Positions 62,601 through 64,000 of a DNA stretch of 64,000 nucleotides are shown here, one piece after another. The stretch spans positions 13,888,586 to 13,952,585 of the forward strand of contig NC_037644.1 of the NCBI RefSeq assembly GCF_003254395.2, in the 5' to 3' direction. Position 1 is the first letter of the stretch; each line of letters begins with the position of its first letter. The notes under the pieces are model-generated. The model saw nothing but the letters and a program-made list of their open reading frames with translations. It searched no databases and had not been told where the DNA came from. Made by a program: the position numbers and the translations under genes. The DNA is from Apis mellifera. Lineage: Eukaryota; Arthropoda; Insecta; Hymenoptera; Apidae.

Positions 62601-64000
62601 ATCGAATTGCTCGTAATCTTATACTTTAATATTTCCTCATCAAAACAAATCTGTCGTAACCCCCTTGGTTTTTTCAATTACCAAATCCGTATCTCGCGTC
62701 TCAACTCGGTATCTCGCTCGTGCGTGTCTATCTCTTTCCATCGGTTAATCGATAACGTTCCCATAAATAAGCATCTTTTTCTTCGCTCGAATTTTATTAA
62801 TTCGAACAACAATGTTTATAACCACTCGTGAATCGTATTCTCGCGAAATTACCGTCTCCGAGGTCAATCGCGGCCAAGATGATAAGGTTAGGGATAGTAA
62901 TTCGAATAATTTCTTAGCGCGATACCGATGCATACGTGGCTATTGACTGCGCGATTGATTCATTACAGGATTCTAGATTATCGATCGCGGACGGCCCGTT
63001 CCCGCCTTACCGACGGCGCAACGGATCGCGAGAAAGCCGGATTCCAGTTCGCGCGTCGATTATATCCCGATTTCAGATTTACGAGCGAGAGAACCTCGTC
63101 CCACCGGCATTTATTTATAGTTACGAGGGGGGGGAATCACTTGTCGAGTTCACCGAGTTCGGCCACTTATTCTCTTCCACAGTTCCTCCTCCTAGTTCTT
63201 TATTTTTTTGCACGCGTGAATGCATCTTTTAACGCTGCGGTTCACCGGCCTACGACCACCCGCGTATAATGGATGAACGTAACGTGGAAGGTAATAAGGT
63301 AATAAGGTTGCAAGTGTTGTACTGTAATTTATATGTAATCGCGTTTATTTTACTCTCATCGATATTAAATCGAGTTGCAAAACGTTAAAATTATTCGATC
63401 GGTTAAGTTATGAAATTAAATTTTTCATCTATCAAAATGTGTTTTTCACGTAATTTACAAATATCGAATTGAAAAAGAAAAAATAACAAATTACTTAACC
63501 TTCGAGCGATTCTCTTATCGAAATAAATAATTATTCGATTTTGTTTTGACATCGCTGATATTAAATCGATGTATTTTAATAATTGAAATTATCGTGCGAT
63601 TTCATTATCGAAAAGCATTCCAAACTTTTTAAAGAAGATTTAAAGAAGATTCGTTGGTCATGTTTATTATCACAAAATTACCCGGAAATTGAGATTAAAA
63701 ATTTCGCAAAAAAAAAAAAAAAAGAAAGAAAGACTTCAAGGAATACCATTTACAATTTCGTTGAAATTAATCGTTTCGCAATAAGAAGAAATCTTTTTTT
63801 TAAAAATCTTTCGCAAGATCGGATAAACTACAGAAGTAATAATAATCCAAATAAAAATTCGCCTCGGTAAATTTACCAACACGCGTGCGCGGGCAAGAAA
63901 ATATTCTCGGAGGCAATCCGGATCTCTCGACAAAAACGTAACATTGTACGATCTCCGTCCAAGTTGTTCAGCGAGGGATTATACGCAGGAGCAATTTGTA
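59610..64000. other. Non-coding stretch downstream of the LDH-like pair
   Basis: No gene is supported. Open frames such as 60723-61172 (+) lack known motifs. Short A runs and GAAA runs occur near 60584-60605 and 63708-63722. The right end, from about 61200, is more AT rich. Confidence 0.4.

Overview
This is insect nuclear DNA, most likely from a hymenopteran and plausibly a bee. CpG dinucleotides are abundant throughout, GC-rich patches alternate with AT-rich ones, and simple repeats (GA, CT, GAA, TTTC) and minisatellites are frequent. Genes are split by GT-AG introns, many of them only 60 to 70 bases long, and end in AATAAA signals. There are no bacterial features. The species assignment is an inference, because no species-specific marker was recognised.

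Layout. (1) 1-8738 holds no gene I can support. (2) 8739-9004 is the last coding exon of a gene on the + strand. It encodes a small winged-helix-like domain with an acidic serine-rich tail, followed by a polyadenylation signal at 9136. Its upstream exons were not found. (3) 9150-50200 is about 41 kb with no convincing gene. It contains a three-copy 161-bp tandem repeat (13739-14217), a degenerate minisatellite (about 18870-20095), a 310-bp polypyrimidine TTTC tract (20851-21160), an eight-copy AT-rich minisatellite (29629-30888), a 264-bp tandem duplication (32804-33337), a dispersed pair of about 90 bp (46222 and 47287), several perfect short palindromes, and a few open frames of doubtful status. 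High CpG and low TA content keep frames open by chance here, so ORF length alone is weak evidence. (4) 50224-59605 is the clear gene content: two tandem + strand genes of the L-lactate dehydrogenase family, with complete exon-intron structures that splice cleanly to 368 and 348 residues. (5) 59610-64000 has no gene I can support.

The main result is the tandem LDH-like pair. Both proteins keep the GxGxxG dinucleotide-binding motif, the Asp after the second strand that binds the adenosine ribose, the active-site Asp of the Asp-His pair (Asp168) and the substrate-carboxylate Arg (Arg171). Both have lost the catalytic His195, the loop Arg109, Asn140 and Thr246, and each position is replaced by a different residue in the two copies. 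They therefore look like NAD(H)-binding pseudoenzymes or dehydrogenases with a changed reaction, not like working lactate dehydrogenases. The shared intron positions show common ancestry, and each copy has one intron the other lacks. The first intron of the second gene is 4.4 kb and carries an eleven-copy minisatellite. No intact, catalytically normal LDH is present in the window.
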